DNA of 7,171 nucleotides from Bacillota bacterium (GTDB lineage: Bacteria > Bacillota_E > JAJZYS01 > JAILZS01): NCBI GenBank assembly GCA_021817625.1, contig JAKASY010000090.1:1-7171 (forward strand). Direction: 5' to 3'. The translations under genes and the position numbers were made by a program. The notes under the pieces are model-generated. The model saw only the letters and a program-made list of their open reading frames with translations. It was not told where the DNA came from and searched no databases. Positions 1 to 5,738 of this stretch are shown one piece after another (the first letter of the stretch is position 1; each line of letters opens with the position of its first letter).

Positions 1-445
1 CGATGGGCATGCCCGTGAGGCGGTACAGGGAGCGGCGGCGCGCGCCGTCGAGCCGCTCGCTCAGCCAGGCGTCGGCGCGGCCGTCCATCCACGTCACCGC
101 CGGCCCGAGGGGCCGGCCGCCGGCCAGCGCCACCATGGACGGGATCTGGCCGGTGAGGGCGAGGGCGCGCACCCTGCGTGGGGCCACGCTCCGGCCGAGC
201 GTGGCCATCGCCGCCTCCAGGGCCGAGAGCCAGTCCGCGGGGTCCTGCTCCATCGCCCCCGCCGCCTTGTCGCCGCGCATCGGGTAGGGCGCGCGCGCCG
301 TCGCCACCGCGCGGCCGCGCCCGTCCACCGCCACCACCTTGAGCGCGGACGTGCCCAGGTCGACGCCGATCGCGAGCGGCCCGGCGCCGGCTACGCCCGC
401 ACCCGAAGCGCCCGGATCGCCGCTTGCGCGGCCGAGAGCGTCCAG
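1..445 (-). CDS. FGGY-family carbohydrate kinase (xylulokinase-like), N-terminal part, cut by left edge
   Basis: About 125 residues of an actin-fold sugar kinase that would transfer phosphate from ATP to a sugar or polyol in the cytoplasm. The phosphate-binding loop GVDLGTSALK (368-339 region) lies at the family's usual N-terminal place. It is followed by an EQDPADW segment, ALTGQIPSMV and TWMDGRA, the last matching the W-x-D-x-RA sugar-site block of xylulokinase-like FGGY proteins. The C-terminal ATP domain is outside the window, so substrate is unknown. The start is a real problem: no in-frame ATG, GTG or TTG lies between the P-loop and a GTG at 536-538, which would overlap the aminotransferase by about 148 bp. 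I placed the start at CTG 443-445 because GGAGGAGG (453-460) sits 7 nt upstream; this gives a 25-residue Gly/Ala-rich leader and a 55-bp overlap. Family assignment is firm, the start is not. It follows the aminotransferase gene in one apparent operon. Confidence 0.82.
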   Translation of the reverse strand, partial: MDALGRASGDPGASGAGVAGAGPLAIGVDLGTSALKVVAVDGRGRAVATARAPYPMRGDKAAGAMEQDPADWLSALEAAMATLGRSVAPRRVRALALTGQIPSMVALAGGRPLGPAVTWMDGRADAWLSERLDGARRRSLYRLTGMPI

Positions 446-1731
446 TCCACATCCTCCTCCGTGTGGGCGAACGAGACGAACAGGTTCTCGAGCGGCCCGG
501 GGTGGAAGAGCACCCCGCGCACCAGCATCTCCTCCCACCAGGCGCGAAACACCGCCGTGTCCGCGTGGCGCGCCACGTCCCGGTAGTTGCGCAGCGGCAC
601 GCGCGTAAAGAACACCTGGAAGAGCGGGCCGATGCCCGCCACCCGGGCCGCCAGGCCGGCCTCGTCGAGCAGGCTCTGGAGGCCCTCCTGCAGGCGCCGG
701 GAGAGCGCGGTGAGCGGCTCGAAGGCGCCCGGCGCGCTCATGATGTCGAGGGCCGCGTTGGCCGCCGCCACGGCGATCCCGTTCGCGCTGTAGGTGCCCG
801 CCATGGACACGGTGCCATCGCTCACGAGGGCGAGGACGTCGCGCCGGCCCGCGAGCGCGGCCACCGGGAAGCCGCCCCCAAGGCCCTTGGCGAACACCGT
901 GAGGTCCGGGCGGATGCCGTACACGGCCTGCGCCCCGCCCAGGGCGACGCGGAAGCCCGTGATCACCTCGTCGAAGATGAGGAGCGCGCCCGCCTGCGCC
1001 GTGACCTCCCGCATCGCCTCGAGGTAGCCGGGCTCCGGCAGGATGCAGCCCGTGTTGCACATCACCGGCTCGGTGATCACCGCGGCGATGCGCTCGCCGC
1101 ACTGGGCGAAGGCCCCGCGCAGGGCGGCCTCGTCGTTCCACTGCAGGATGATCAGGCCCTCGCCCACGCCCGGCGCCATGCCCGGCCCCTGCGGCACGGC
1201 ACGCGGCGCGTCATCCGGACCGGCCTCGGCCAGGGGAGGGTGCTTGCTCCAATAGACCGCGTCGGCGAAGCCGTGGTACATTCCCTCGAAGCGCACGATG
1301 AGCGGTCGCCCCGTGTACGCCCGCGCCAGGCGCGTCGCGTAGAGCACCGCCTCCGTGCCGGTGTTCGCGAGGTGCACCTGCTCGGCCGAGGGCACCGCGG
1401 CCGCGATCTTGCGCGCGAGCTCGATCTCCGCCTCGGTCGGCAGGGCGAACACGGTGCCGCGCCGCTCGATCTGCTCCACGACGGCGCGCGTGATCGCCTC
1501 CGGCCGGTGGCCGAAGAGCATCGGCCCCAGGCCGAGCAGGTAGTCGACGTACGTGTTGCCGTCGACGTCGGTAAGGCGCGATCCCTTGCCCTCCCGTACG
1601 AACAGGGGGTAGGGCTCCCACCCGCTGAACGTCGCTCGCGCGGTCGAGTTGACGCCGCTCGGGATCACCGCCTGCGCGTCCCTGAAGGCCCGTTCGGAGT
1701 GCGTGAAGCGCTCGGCCTGCGGATAGTTCAT
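391..1731 (-). CDS. Class III PLP aminotransferase, glutamate-1-semialdehyde mutase-like
   Basis: A 446-residue cytoplasmic PLP enzyme of fold type I, close to the usual length of the glutamate-1-semialdehyde 2,1-aminomutase (HemL) group. Visible landmarks are SGVNSTAR (25-32), GNTYVDYLLGLGP (58-70), the cofactor-phosphate segment NTGTEA (123-128), GMYHG (150-154), DEVITGFR (254-261) and FAKGLGGGFPV (280-290), with Lys282 the expected Schiff-base lysine and Asp254 the pyridine-nitrogen partner. The C-terminus has the family's FAHTEEDVDWTL block. Several positions depart from true HemL as I remember it: NTGTEA for NSGTEA, and Phe after YHG where HemL has His. I therefore read it as a paralogue acting on another amino or keto compound rather than the haem-pathway enzyme. 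ATG 1729-1731 has GGGGAG 4 nt upstream. The FGGY kinase behind it suggests work on a sugar-derived or polyol-derived metabolite; this is inference, and HemL itself is not excluded. Confidence 0.9.
   Translation of the reverse strand: MNYPQAERFTHSERAFRDAQAVIPSGVNSTARATFSGWEPYPLFVREGKGSRLTDVDGNTYVDYLLGLGPMLFGHRPEAITRAVVEQIERRGTVFALPTEAEIELARKIAAAVPSAEQVHLANTGTEAVLYATRLARAYTGRPLIVRFEGMYHGFADAVYWSKHPPLAEAGPDDAPRAVPQGPGMAPGVGEGLIILQWNDEAALRGAFAQCGERIAAVITEPVMCNTGCILPEPGYLEAMREVTAQAGALLIFDEVITGFRVALGGAQAVYGIRPDLTVFAKGLGGGFPVAALAGRRDVLALVSDGTVSMAGTYSANGIAVAAANAALDIMSAPGAFEPLTALSRRLQEGLQSLLDEAGLAARVAGIGPLFQVFFTRVPLRNYRDVARHADTAVFRAWWEEMLVRGVLFHPGPLENLFVSFAHTEEDVDWTLSAAQAAIRALRVRA
453..460 (-). promoter_or_regulatory. 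Shine-Dalgarno-like GGAGGAGG before the kinase CTG candidate start
   Basis: On the minus strand GGAGGAGG lies 7 nt upstream of CTG 443-445, ideal spacing for initiation of the FGGY kinase frame. It sits inside the aminotransferase gene and encodes Glu-Glu of HTEEDVDW, a segment commonly acidic in this aminotransferase family, so the match could be coincidence of coding. An ATG directly after it (450-452) is in a different frame and does not lead into the kinase. Confidence 0.35.
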
Positions 1732-1737
1732 GCCGCT

Positions 1738-1749
1738 CCCCTTTCGGGG
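1738..1749 (-). promoter_or_regulatory. CCCC-GAAA-GGGG hairpin covering the aminotransferase ribosome-binding site
   Basis: On the transcript, CCCC (1749-1746), GAAA (1745-1742) and GGGG (1741-1738) form a four-pair G-C hairpin with a GNRA-type tetraloop. Its 3' arm is the core of the only Shine-Dalgarno sequence before ATG 1729-1731. The structure could lower translation until melted. The stem is short, and such G-C hairpins arise easily by chance in this DNA. Confidence 0.35.
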
Positions 1750-1751
1750 GT

Positions 1752-1780
1752 AGCATATATCCTTATACTGTTTCCCGCAA
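1752..1780 (-). promoter_or_regulatory. Candidate promoter with imperfect inverted repeat, upstream of the aminotransferase
   Basis: The 69-bp gap between the GerMN gene and the aminotransferase holds the most obvious AT-rich island in the window. On the minus strand TTGCGG (1780-1775) and TATGCT (1757-1752) are 17 bp apart, giving 3/6 and 4/6 matches to the housekeeping -35 and -10 boxes. The -10 box is one arm of an imperfect inverted repeat, AGTATA-N6-TATGCT (1769-1752), with five of six positions symmetric, which resembles a small-regulator operator such as a GntR-type site. Transcription would begin about 14 nt before the ATG, just leaving room for the ribosome-binding site. Confidence 0.4.
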
Positions 1781-1800
1781 GGGGTGGCGGGTCGCCCTCC

Positions 1801-2607
1801 TCAGCGCGCGAGCGTCAGCGGCAGGCGCATGACCGCCCCAAGCGAGCCGTCCTTGGCGGAGATCGTGTACACGGTCAGGGTGGCGGGCCCCGCCGCCCCC
1901 GTGCCGAAGCGCAGCGTGAAGTCGAAGCTGCCGCGGGTGCCCGTGCCGGCGCTCGCCTTGACCGGGCCCGCGCTCAGCACCTTGCCACCCTTTCCGACCA
2001 GGCGCTCGTAGAACGTGGCCTCGAACGTGTTGGCGCTCCCCCACACCCGCAGCGGCGAGCGCACGGTGTCGGCGTAGAGAGGCCCCTCCACGAGGACGGC
2101 GGGGGCGAGCGACTCGTAGGCGCTGCGCCCGACGGGCCTATCGAGGACCAGGCCCTCGCCCGAGAACACCGTCACCGCACGGTGGTTCATGGCGAAGCGA
2201 ACGGTGCGCACGCTCGGGAACTGGGTGAGCGTGAACACCACCTGCGCCAGGCGCGCGCTCATGGACAGGCTGCCGCCGCCGGAGGCGTAGCGGTTCGTCA
2301 GGTCCACGGTGGCGACGCCGCTTCGCAGCGTGAGGCCGAGAAAGCGGGTGTGGGCCGGGATGCTGGTCGTGAACCCCGCCTTCGCCTCGGCGCGGGTCGG
2401 GCCCAATAGGAGGCTCTTCACGGCCGCGGCCCCGACCGCCGCGACCGCCCCTACGTCGCGCCGCACCGGCCACAGGCGCTCGCCCCGCATGAGGTAGACC
2501 CGCACCGACTTGTGCGCGGCGGGTGCCGGCGCGGCCAGCGCCGGCGCGGAGAGGGACGCGGCGGCGACCGCCGCCGCGAGCGCGAGCGCGAGGACCCGTC
2601 CGGCCAT
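1801..2607 (-). CDS. Secreted GerMN and Gmad2 domain protein
   Basis: A 268-residue exported protein. Residues 1-25 form a Sec signal peptide: short basic start, an Ala/Leu/Val core and APALA before the likely cut. There is no cysteine anywhere, so it is not a lipoprotein. Residues about 35-150 match the GerMN domain (VRVYLMRGERLWPVRR, SLLLGPTRAEAKAGFTTSIP, GVATVDLTNRYASGGG, RLAQVVFTLTQFPSV). Residues about 168-268 match Gmad2, an immunoglobulin-like domain (APAVLVEGP, SPLRVWGSANTFEATFYERL, GTGTRGSFDFTLRF, RLPLTLAR). GerMN takes its name from spore-germination protein GerM, but the GerMN+Gmad2 pair also occurs in organisms not known to sporulate, where the role is unknown; attachment to cell wall or surface is a guess. 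ATG 2605-2607 has GGGGG 7 nt upstream and is the start that yields a proper signal peptide. It lies 135 bp behind the DUF4389 gene and could share its transcript. Confidence 0.88.
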   Translation of the reverse strand: MAGRVLALALAAAVAAASLSAPALAAPAPAAHKSVRVYLMRGERLWPVRRDVGAVAAVGAAAVKSLLLGPTRAEAKAGFTTSIPAHTRFLGLTLRSGVATVDLTNRYASGGGSLSMSARLAQVVFTLTQFPSVRTVRFAMNHRAVTVFSGEGLVLDRPVGRSAYESLAPAVLVEGPLYADTVRSPLRVWGSANTFEATFYERLVGKGGKVLSAGPVKASAGTGTRGSFDFTLRFGTGAAGPATLTVYTISAKDGSLGAVMRLPLTLAR

Positions 2608-2628
2608 GCTCCCACCCCCGATCGCTTA

Positions 2629-2643
2629 GCCCGCTCGGCGGGC
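2629..2643 (-). repeat. Perfect 6-bp inverted repeat in the GerMN gene leader
   Basis: GCCCGC-TCG-GCGGGC on the plus strand: six perfect pairs around a three-base loop, ending 21 bp before the GerMN ATG. A second G-C palindrome (GGCGGG-CC-CCCGCC, 2659-2672) follows nearby. Neither has a T-run after it, so they do not look like standard intrinsic terminators for the DUF4389 gene. They may stall or stabilise the transcript between the two genes, or simply reflect base composition. Confidence 0.35.
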
Positions 2644-2742
2644 CCGATGCCATCGTAGGGCGGGCCCCCGCCGCTGCCAGGGCCGAACGGTCCGGCGGCG
2701 GACGGACGCACGGGGCTGCGGACCGTATCGTCCGACGCCCGC

Positions 2743-3066
2743 TCAGGGGCCGAGGCGAAATGGCGGGTAGCGGTCGCTCAGGCCCCAGAGCCAGGCCGTG
2801 ACGCGCACCGACCACCGCAGGGTGCCGGTGAGGAAGGCGTGGATGCTAGGCGGCATGCGCCCGGTCACGAGCACGATCGCGAAGCCTACCCAGGCGACGA
2901 CGCTCGCGGCAAACGAGAGCACACCGAGAACGATGACGCTCGGGACGAGGAGAAGCGCCTTCAGCCAGAACACGAAGCCGAGCAGGGCGAGAACGCGCGA
3001 CGAGCGGGCGGGCACCTCGACGTCAAGGTTCACGGGATAGCCTTCCGGGCTCGCCTCCGGGGTCAT
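2743..3066 (-). CDS. DUF4389 small membrane protein
   Basis: A 107-residue integral membrane protein consisting of a single DUF4389 unit. It has the family's opening block YPVNLDVEVPARSSR (10-24), two adjoining hydrophobic spans at about 26-48 and 50-68, then the closing block TGRMPPSIHAFLTGTLRW (68-85) and LSDRYPPFRL (97-106). Family function is unknown. The start is secure: AAGGAGGG (3080-3073) stands 6 nt before ATG 3064-3066, the best ribosome-binding site in the window. The open frame continues upstream to 3288 without a stop, but that part is low-complexity and lies beyond the site. It is transcribed divergently from hisS, with the GerMN gene next on the same strand. Domain recognition is confident; no role can be given beyond an envelope location. 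Confidence 0.88.
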   Translation of the reverse strand: MTPEASPEGYPVNLDVEVPARSSRVLALLGFVFWLKALLLVPSVIVLGVLSFAASVVAWVGFAIVLVTGRMPPSIHAFLTGTLRWSVRVTAWLWGLSDRYPPFRLGP

Positions 3067-3072
3067 GAACCG

Positions 3073-3080
3073 CCCTCCTT
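3073..3080 (-). promoter_or_regulatory. Strong ribosome-binding site of the DUF4389 gene
   Basis: AAGGAGGG on the minus strand, 6 nt upstream of ATG 3064-3066. It decides the start in favour of the 107-residue protein over a 181-codon open frame beginning at 3288. Confidence 0.8.
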
Positions 3081-3166
3081 GGGGCTGAGTTGGGGAACCG
3101 GCCCATGGTGGCGCGAGGCGCATTAGCCAGGCGTTAGCGCCGGCGCTGGGCGGCGGGGCGGTGGCG

Positions 3167-3195
3167 TTGTGCGCCTGTGCCCGGTTCGGCAAAAT
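3167..3195 (+). promoter_or_regulatory. Weak candidate promoter for hisS and the genes behind it
   Basis: TTGTGC (3167-3172) and CAAAAT (3190-3195) are 17 bp apart, matching 3/6 and 4/6 of the housekeeping boxes. CAAAAT is the only A-rich spot in this very GC-rich gap. Transcription would start near 3202 and give hisS a leader of about 240 nt. Confidence 0.3.
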
Positions 3196-3442
3196 GGGAG
3201 CATGTACGAGGCGCTCTCGACGGCCGCGCGGCGAGGTCGGGTCTACGTGCGCGTAGCCCGCCCGGGCCCCGCCGCAGCGCCGCGACATCGTCGCCCGCCG
3301 CGGCTCGCTTTATCGGATGGCACGACAGACGGGACGGTGGTGGCGCGGTGGCGGACGGGATCGTGACGATGGCAAGGGCAGCAAGCGGCGCTCGCGTGCG
3401 GCAGGGCAGCCTGCGCGACCGGGCGAGCGGCCGCGGCGGCCG

Positions 3443-4729
3443 GTGAGCGGCGTGCGGGTGGCCGCGCCCCGCGGCACGGATGACATCCTGCCCGGCGCCG
3501 TCGAGGCCTGGCAGGCCGTCGAGGCGACCATGCGGGAGCTCATGCGCGTGTTCGGCTTCGCCGAGATCCGCACGCCGATGTTCGAGCGCACGGACCTCTT
3601 CCAGCGCGGCGTCGGCGAGGACACCGACGTCGTGATGAAGGAGATGTACACCTTCACCGACCGGGGCGACCGCTCGCTCACGCTGCGGCCGGAGGGCACG
3701 GCGGGCGTGGTCCGCGCCTACCTCGAGCGCGGCCTTCACGCGGGACCGCAGCCGGCCAAGCTGGCCTACGTGTCGGCGCCGATGTTCCGCTACGACCGGC
3801 CGCAGGCCGGGCGCTCGCGCCAGTTCCACCAGATGGGCGTGGAGGTCCTGGGGGCGGCGTCCGCCGCCGCCGACGCCGAGGTGATCGCCATGGCGCGCGC
3901 CCTCATCGCCCGCACCGGCCTGTCGGAGGCCGCGGCCAGGCTGAACAGCGTCGGCGACGCCACGTGCCGGCCCATCTACCGCGAGCGCCTGCGGGCGTAC
4001 TACGCGCCCCACCTCGACGAGTTGTGCCCGGACTGCCGCGTGCGCTTCGAGCGCAGCCCCCTGCGCCTGCTCGACTGCAAGCAGCCGTCGTGCGCCCCCC
4101 TGATCGCCGGCGCGCCCAGCACCATCGACTCCCTGTGCGAGGCGTGCGCCGAGCACTTCGCCGGCGTCAGGGCGCTGCTCGAGGCCGCCGGCGTGCCGTT
4201 TGCGGTCGACCCCAGCATCGTGCGCGGCCTCGACTACTACACGCGCACCGTGTTCGAGATCGTCCACCCCACGCTCGGCGCGCTGTGCGGCGGCGGCCGC
4301 TACGACGGGCTGGTCGAGGAGCTCGGCGGCGCGCCCACGCCCGCGGTCGGCTTCGCCCTCGGCGTCGAGCGCCTGATCCTCGCCGCCCAGGAGGCGGGCA
4401 AGGCGCCCGGCGCCGCCGCCGGCCCCGACGTGTTCATCGTCTGCCCGGCCGAGGACCTCAGGCCCGCCGCCTTCCGCCTGGCGATGGCCTGGCGGGAGGC
4501 GGGCCTCGCGGCCGAGACGGACCTCGCGTCGCGCAGCTTCCGCGCCCAGATGCGCCACGCCGACCGGCTCGGGGCGCGCTTCACGGCGGTCCTCGGGCCC
4601 GACGAGGCGGCGCGCGCGGCCGTCGCCCTGCGCGACATGCGCTCGGGCGAGCAGGAGGAGGTCGCCCAGGACGCCGCCGCCGCCTGGCTTCTGTCCAGGG
4701 TGCGGGGCGCTACGGCGGCGCCCGCATGA
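3443..4729 (+). CDS. hisS: Histidine--tRNA ligase
   Basis: Class II aminoacyl-tRNA synthetase of the cytoplasm that charges tRNA-His; 428 residues from this start, the normal length. Using that numbering: APRGTDDILP (7-16), the motif 1 area FAEIRTPMFERTDLF (39-53), TLRPEGTAG (80-88), motif 2 PMFRYDRPQAGRSRQFHQ (113-130), the histidine-specific RGLDYYTRTVFE (261-272), motif 3 AVGFALGVERLI (301-312) and an anticodon-binding domain from about 329. The full-length core and the intact RGLDYY block argue for a true synthetase rather than the HisZ regulatory paralogue. Three cysteine pairs in the insertion domain (195/198, 212/217, 232/235) could hold a metal. GTG codons at 3443, 3452 and 3458 are all plausible starts; GGTGAG (3442-3447) could serve the last. 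ATG 3317 adds a low-complexity tail and looks wrong. It heads a unit with the SIS and ROK genes. Confidence 0.95.
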   Translation: MSGVRVAAPRGTDDILPGAVEAWQAVEATMRELMRVFGFAEIRTPMFERTDLFQRGVGEDTDVVMKEMYTFTDRGDRSLTLRPEGTAGVVRAYLERGLHAGPQPAKLAYVSAPMFRYDRPQAGRSRQFHQMGVEVLGAASAAADAEVIAMARALIARTGLSEAAARLNSVGDATCRPIYRERLRAYYAPHLDELCPDCRVRFERSPLRLLDCKQPSCAPLIAGAPSTIDSLCEACAEHFAGVRALLEAAGVPFAVDPSIVRGLDYYTRTVFEIVHPTLGALCGGGRYDGLVEELGGAPTPAVGFALGVERLILAAQEAGKAPGAAAGPDVFIVCPAEDLRPAAFRLAMAWREAGLAAETDLASRSFRAQMRHADRLGARFTAVLGPDEAARAAVALRDMRSGEQEEVAQDAAAAWLLSRVRGATAAPA

Positions 4730-4752
4730 CGATCGCCGCCCGGGAGGGATAG
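4726..4752 (+). CDS. Eight-residue mini-ORF linking hisS to the SIS gene
   Basis: ATG 4726-4728 overlaps the hisS TGA (ATGA) and reads MTIAAREG before TAG 4750-4752, two bases before the GTG start of the SIS gene. The frame covers the SIS gene's Shine-Dalgarno GGGAGG (4742-4747). Ribosomes finishing hisS could restart here and then reach the next start. Its geometry suggests translational coupling; the peptide itself is probably not functional. Too short to judge by coding statistics. Confidence 0.3.
   Translation: MTIAAREG
4742..4747 (+). promoter_or_regulatory. Ribosome-binding site of the SIS gene
   Basis: GGGAGG 7 nt before GTG 4755-4757. It supports the GTG start, as no ATG is available in frame near the N-terminus. 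Confidence 0.7.
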
Positions 4753-4754
4753 CC

Positions 4755-5738
4755 GTGCCTGGATCCACCGACCCCGCCATCCTCGCCTTCATCCGCTCGC
4801 AGCCACAGGCCGTGCGGGACGCCGCCGCGGCCGCCCTCGCGACCGCGCCCGCACCGGCGCCCGCACCAACGCTCCTCTTCGGCTGCGGCACCTCCTACCA
4901 CGCGGCCTGCCTCGCCGTCGGCCCCGGCGCATGGGCCCAGCCGGCCTACGAGGTGTGGCAGCACGCGCCGGGGCCGGCCGCGCCCGGGCGCGCGGTCGCC
5001 GTCTCCCACTCGGGTGGCACGGCGGCCACGGTGCGCGCGGCGGAGCGCGCCAGGAGCCTCGGCGCGGCGGAGGTCGTGGCCGTCACGTGCCGACCCGACG
5101 GCCCCCTCGGGCAGGTCTGCGATCGCGCCGTGACCGTGCCGGCGGCCGACGAGACGGTCGGGCCCAAGACGAAGGGGTACGCCGCCTCGGCCGCCGCCGT
5201 CCTGGCCCTGGTCGAGGCGGCGGCCGGCCTGGACGGCGTGGCCGCCCGCGCCGAGGCGGCGGCGCGGGACATGGAGGCGGTGCTCGACGCCGACCGGGCT
5301 GCGTTCGAAGGGCTCCTCGCCCTCGCGCGCGCCGCCCGTCACCTTTGGCTCCTCGGCGGCGGCCCGCTGCGCTCGGTGGCGCGCGAGGGCGCCCTGAAGG
5401 TCGCCGAGATGGCGGCCTTCCCGGCGCGCGCCCTGGAGCAGGAGGAGTTCCTCCACGGCTGGCGGCGCGCTGCCGACCGGGACCACCTGGTCGTCGCCCT
5501 GGCTCCCGCAGGGGGCGAGACGGAGCGCCTGGACGAGCTCGCGCGCATGTGCGCCGAGCAGGGGGCGCGCCTGGCCGTCGTCCAGGGTGCGGGCGCGCCG
5601 GCCTTGGCCCGGGCCGACCTGACGCTCGCGCTGCCCGCCGCTCCCGCGCCTGGCCCCTGGGCCGCCCTCGCCTACGTTGTGCCGCTCCAGATCCTCGCCT
5701 ACGCCATGGGCACGCCGGGAGCCGAGTACTGGCCGTGA
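4755..5738 (+). CDS. Two-domain SIS protein, GlmS isomerase-like (amino-sugar phosphate isomerase/deaminase or deglycase)
   Basis: A 327-residue cytoplasmic protein resembling the isomerase half of glucosamine-6-phosphate synthase, without the glutaminase domain. First SIS domain, about 38-155: GCGTSYHA (43-50), SHSGGTAAT (84-92, sugar-phosphate loop) and TVGPKTKGYAAS (134-145). Second SIS domain, about 185-320: GGGPLRSVAREGALKVAE (201-218) and EQEEFLHG (228-235). Glu211, Lys215, Glu218 and His234 correspond to the catalytic EGALKxxE and HG positions of GlmS as I recall them. The protein ends at EYWP and lacks the PRNLAK-type tail whose lysine forms the Schiff base in GlmS. That fits degradative relatives (AgaS-, FrlB- or NagB-II-like) better than a synthase; the substrate is unknown. 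Start GTG 4755 has GGGAGG 7 nt upstream. The end overlaps the ROK kinase gene by GTGA, so the kinase probably supplies or consumes the same sugar phosphate. Confidence 0.88.
   Translation: MPGSTDPAILAFIRSQPQAVRDAAAAALATAPAPAPAPTLLFGCGTSYHAACLAVGPGAWAQPAYEVWQHAPGPAAPGRAVAVSHSGGTAATVRAAERARSLGAAEVVAVTCRPDGPLGQVCDRAVTVPAADETVGPKTKGYAASAAAVLALVEAAAGLDGVAARAEAAARDMEAVLDADRAAFEGLLALARAARHLWLLGGGPLRSVAREGALKVAEMAAFPARALEQEEFLHGWRRAADRDHLVVALAPAGGETERLDELARMCAEQGARLAVVQGAGAPALARADLTLALPAAPAPGPWAALAYVVPLQILAYAMGTPGAEYWP
4845..4868 (+). repeat. Two tandem 12-bp units encoding an Ala-Pro linker
   Basis: Two copies of GCGCCCGCACC(G/A) in tandem encode APAPAPAP (residues 31-38) just before the first SIS domain. 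Copy number could vary without breaking the frame; likely a flexible linker. Confidence 0.6.

Larger units (their letters stand above)
3067..3442. other. Divergent intergenic region between the DUF4389 gene and hisS
   Basis: About 376 bp with no convincing gene. It holds the DUF4389 ribosome-binding site at its left end, a weak plus-strand promoter candidate (3167-3195) and a CTACG-TGCG-CGTAG hairpin (3243-3256) in what would be the hisS leader. A 14-base stretch at 3334-3347 partly resembles a T-box core. The short open frames here (for example ATG 3203 to TGA 3366) are Arg/Pro-rich and not recognisable. Reading hisS from ATG 3317 would add 42 basic, low-complexity residues without a Shine-Dalgarno. 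A leader of roughly 240 nt could regulate hisS, but no known riboswitch can be assigned. Confidence 0.6.

Noticed and set aside
424..2409. 661-codon plus-strand open frame
   Set aside because: It is antisense to the aminotransferase and most of the GerMN gene, is Arg/His/Gly-rich low-complexity, and resembles no protein. Long antisense frames are expected at this GC content.
3067..3288. N-terminal extension of the DUF4389 protein up to 3288
   Set aside because: A strong Shine-Dalgarno (3073-3080) marks the start at 3066, and the extension has no domain and crosses the intergenic region.
3334..3347. 14-base match (11 of 14 positions) to the T-box core upstream of hisS
   Set aside because: The ACC part of the core is replaced by GGC with no GCC partner just downstream, and I find no Stem I landmarks, no histidine specifier context and no terminator with a T-run. 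Chance similarity in GC-rich DNA is more likely; a covariance-model search with the T-box family would settle it.
3203..3366. Short leader ORF before hisS as a possible histidine attenuator peptide
   Set aside because: It contains only one His codon in about 54, is Arg/Pro/Ala-rich, and no alternative terminator pair is visible.
3317..3442. N-terminal extension of hisS from ATG 3317
   Set aside because: The 42 added residues are basic and low-complexity, no Shine-Dalgarno precedes the ATG, and histidyl-tRNA synthetases normally begin a few residues before PRGT.
3134..4891. 585-codon minus-strand open frame opposite hisS
   Set aside because: It is antisense to recognisable hisS motifs, with Arg/Ala/Gly-rich composition and no domain.
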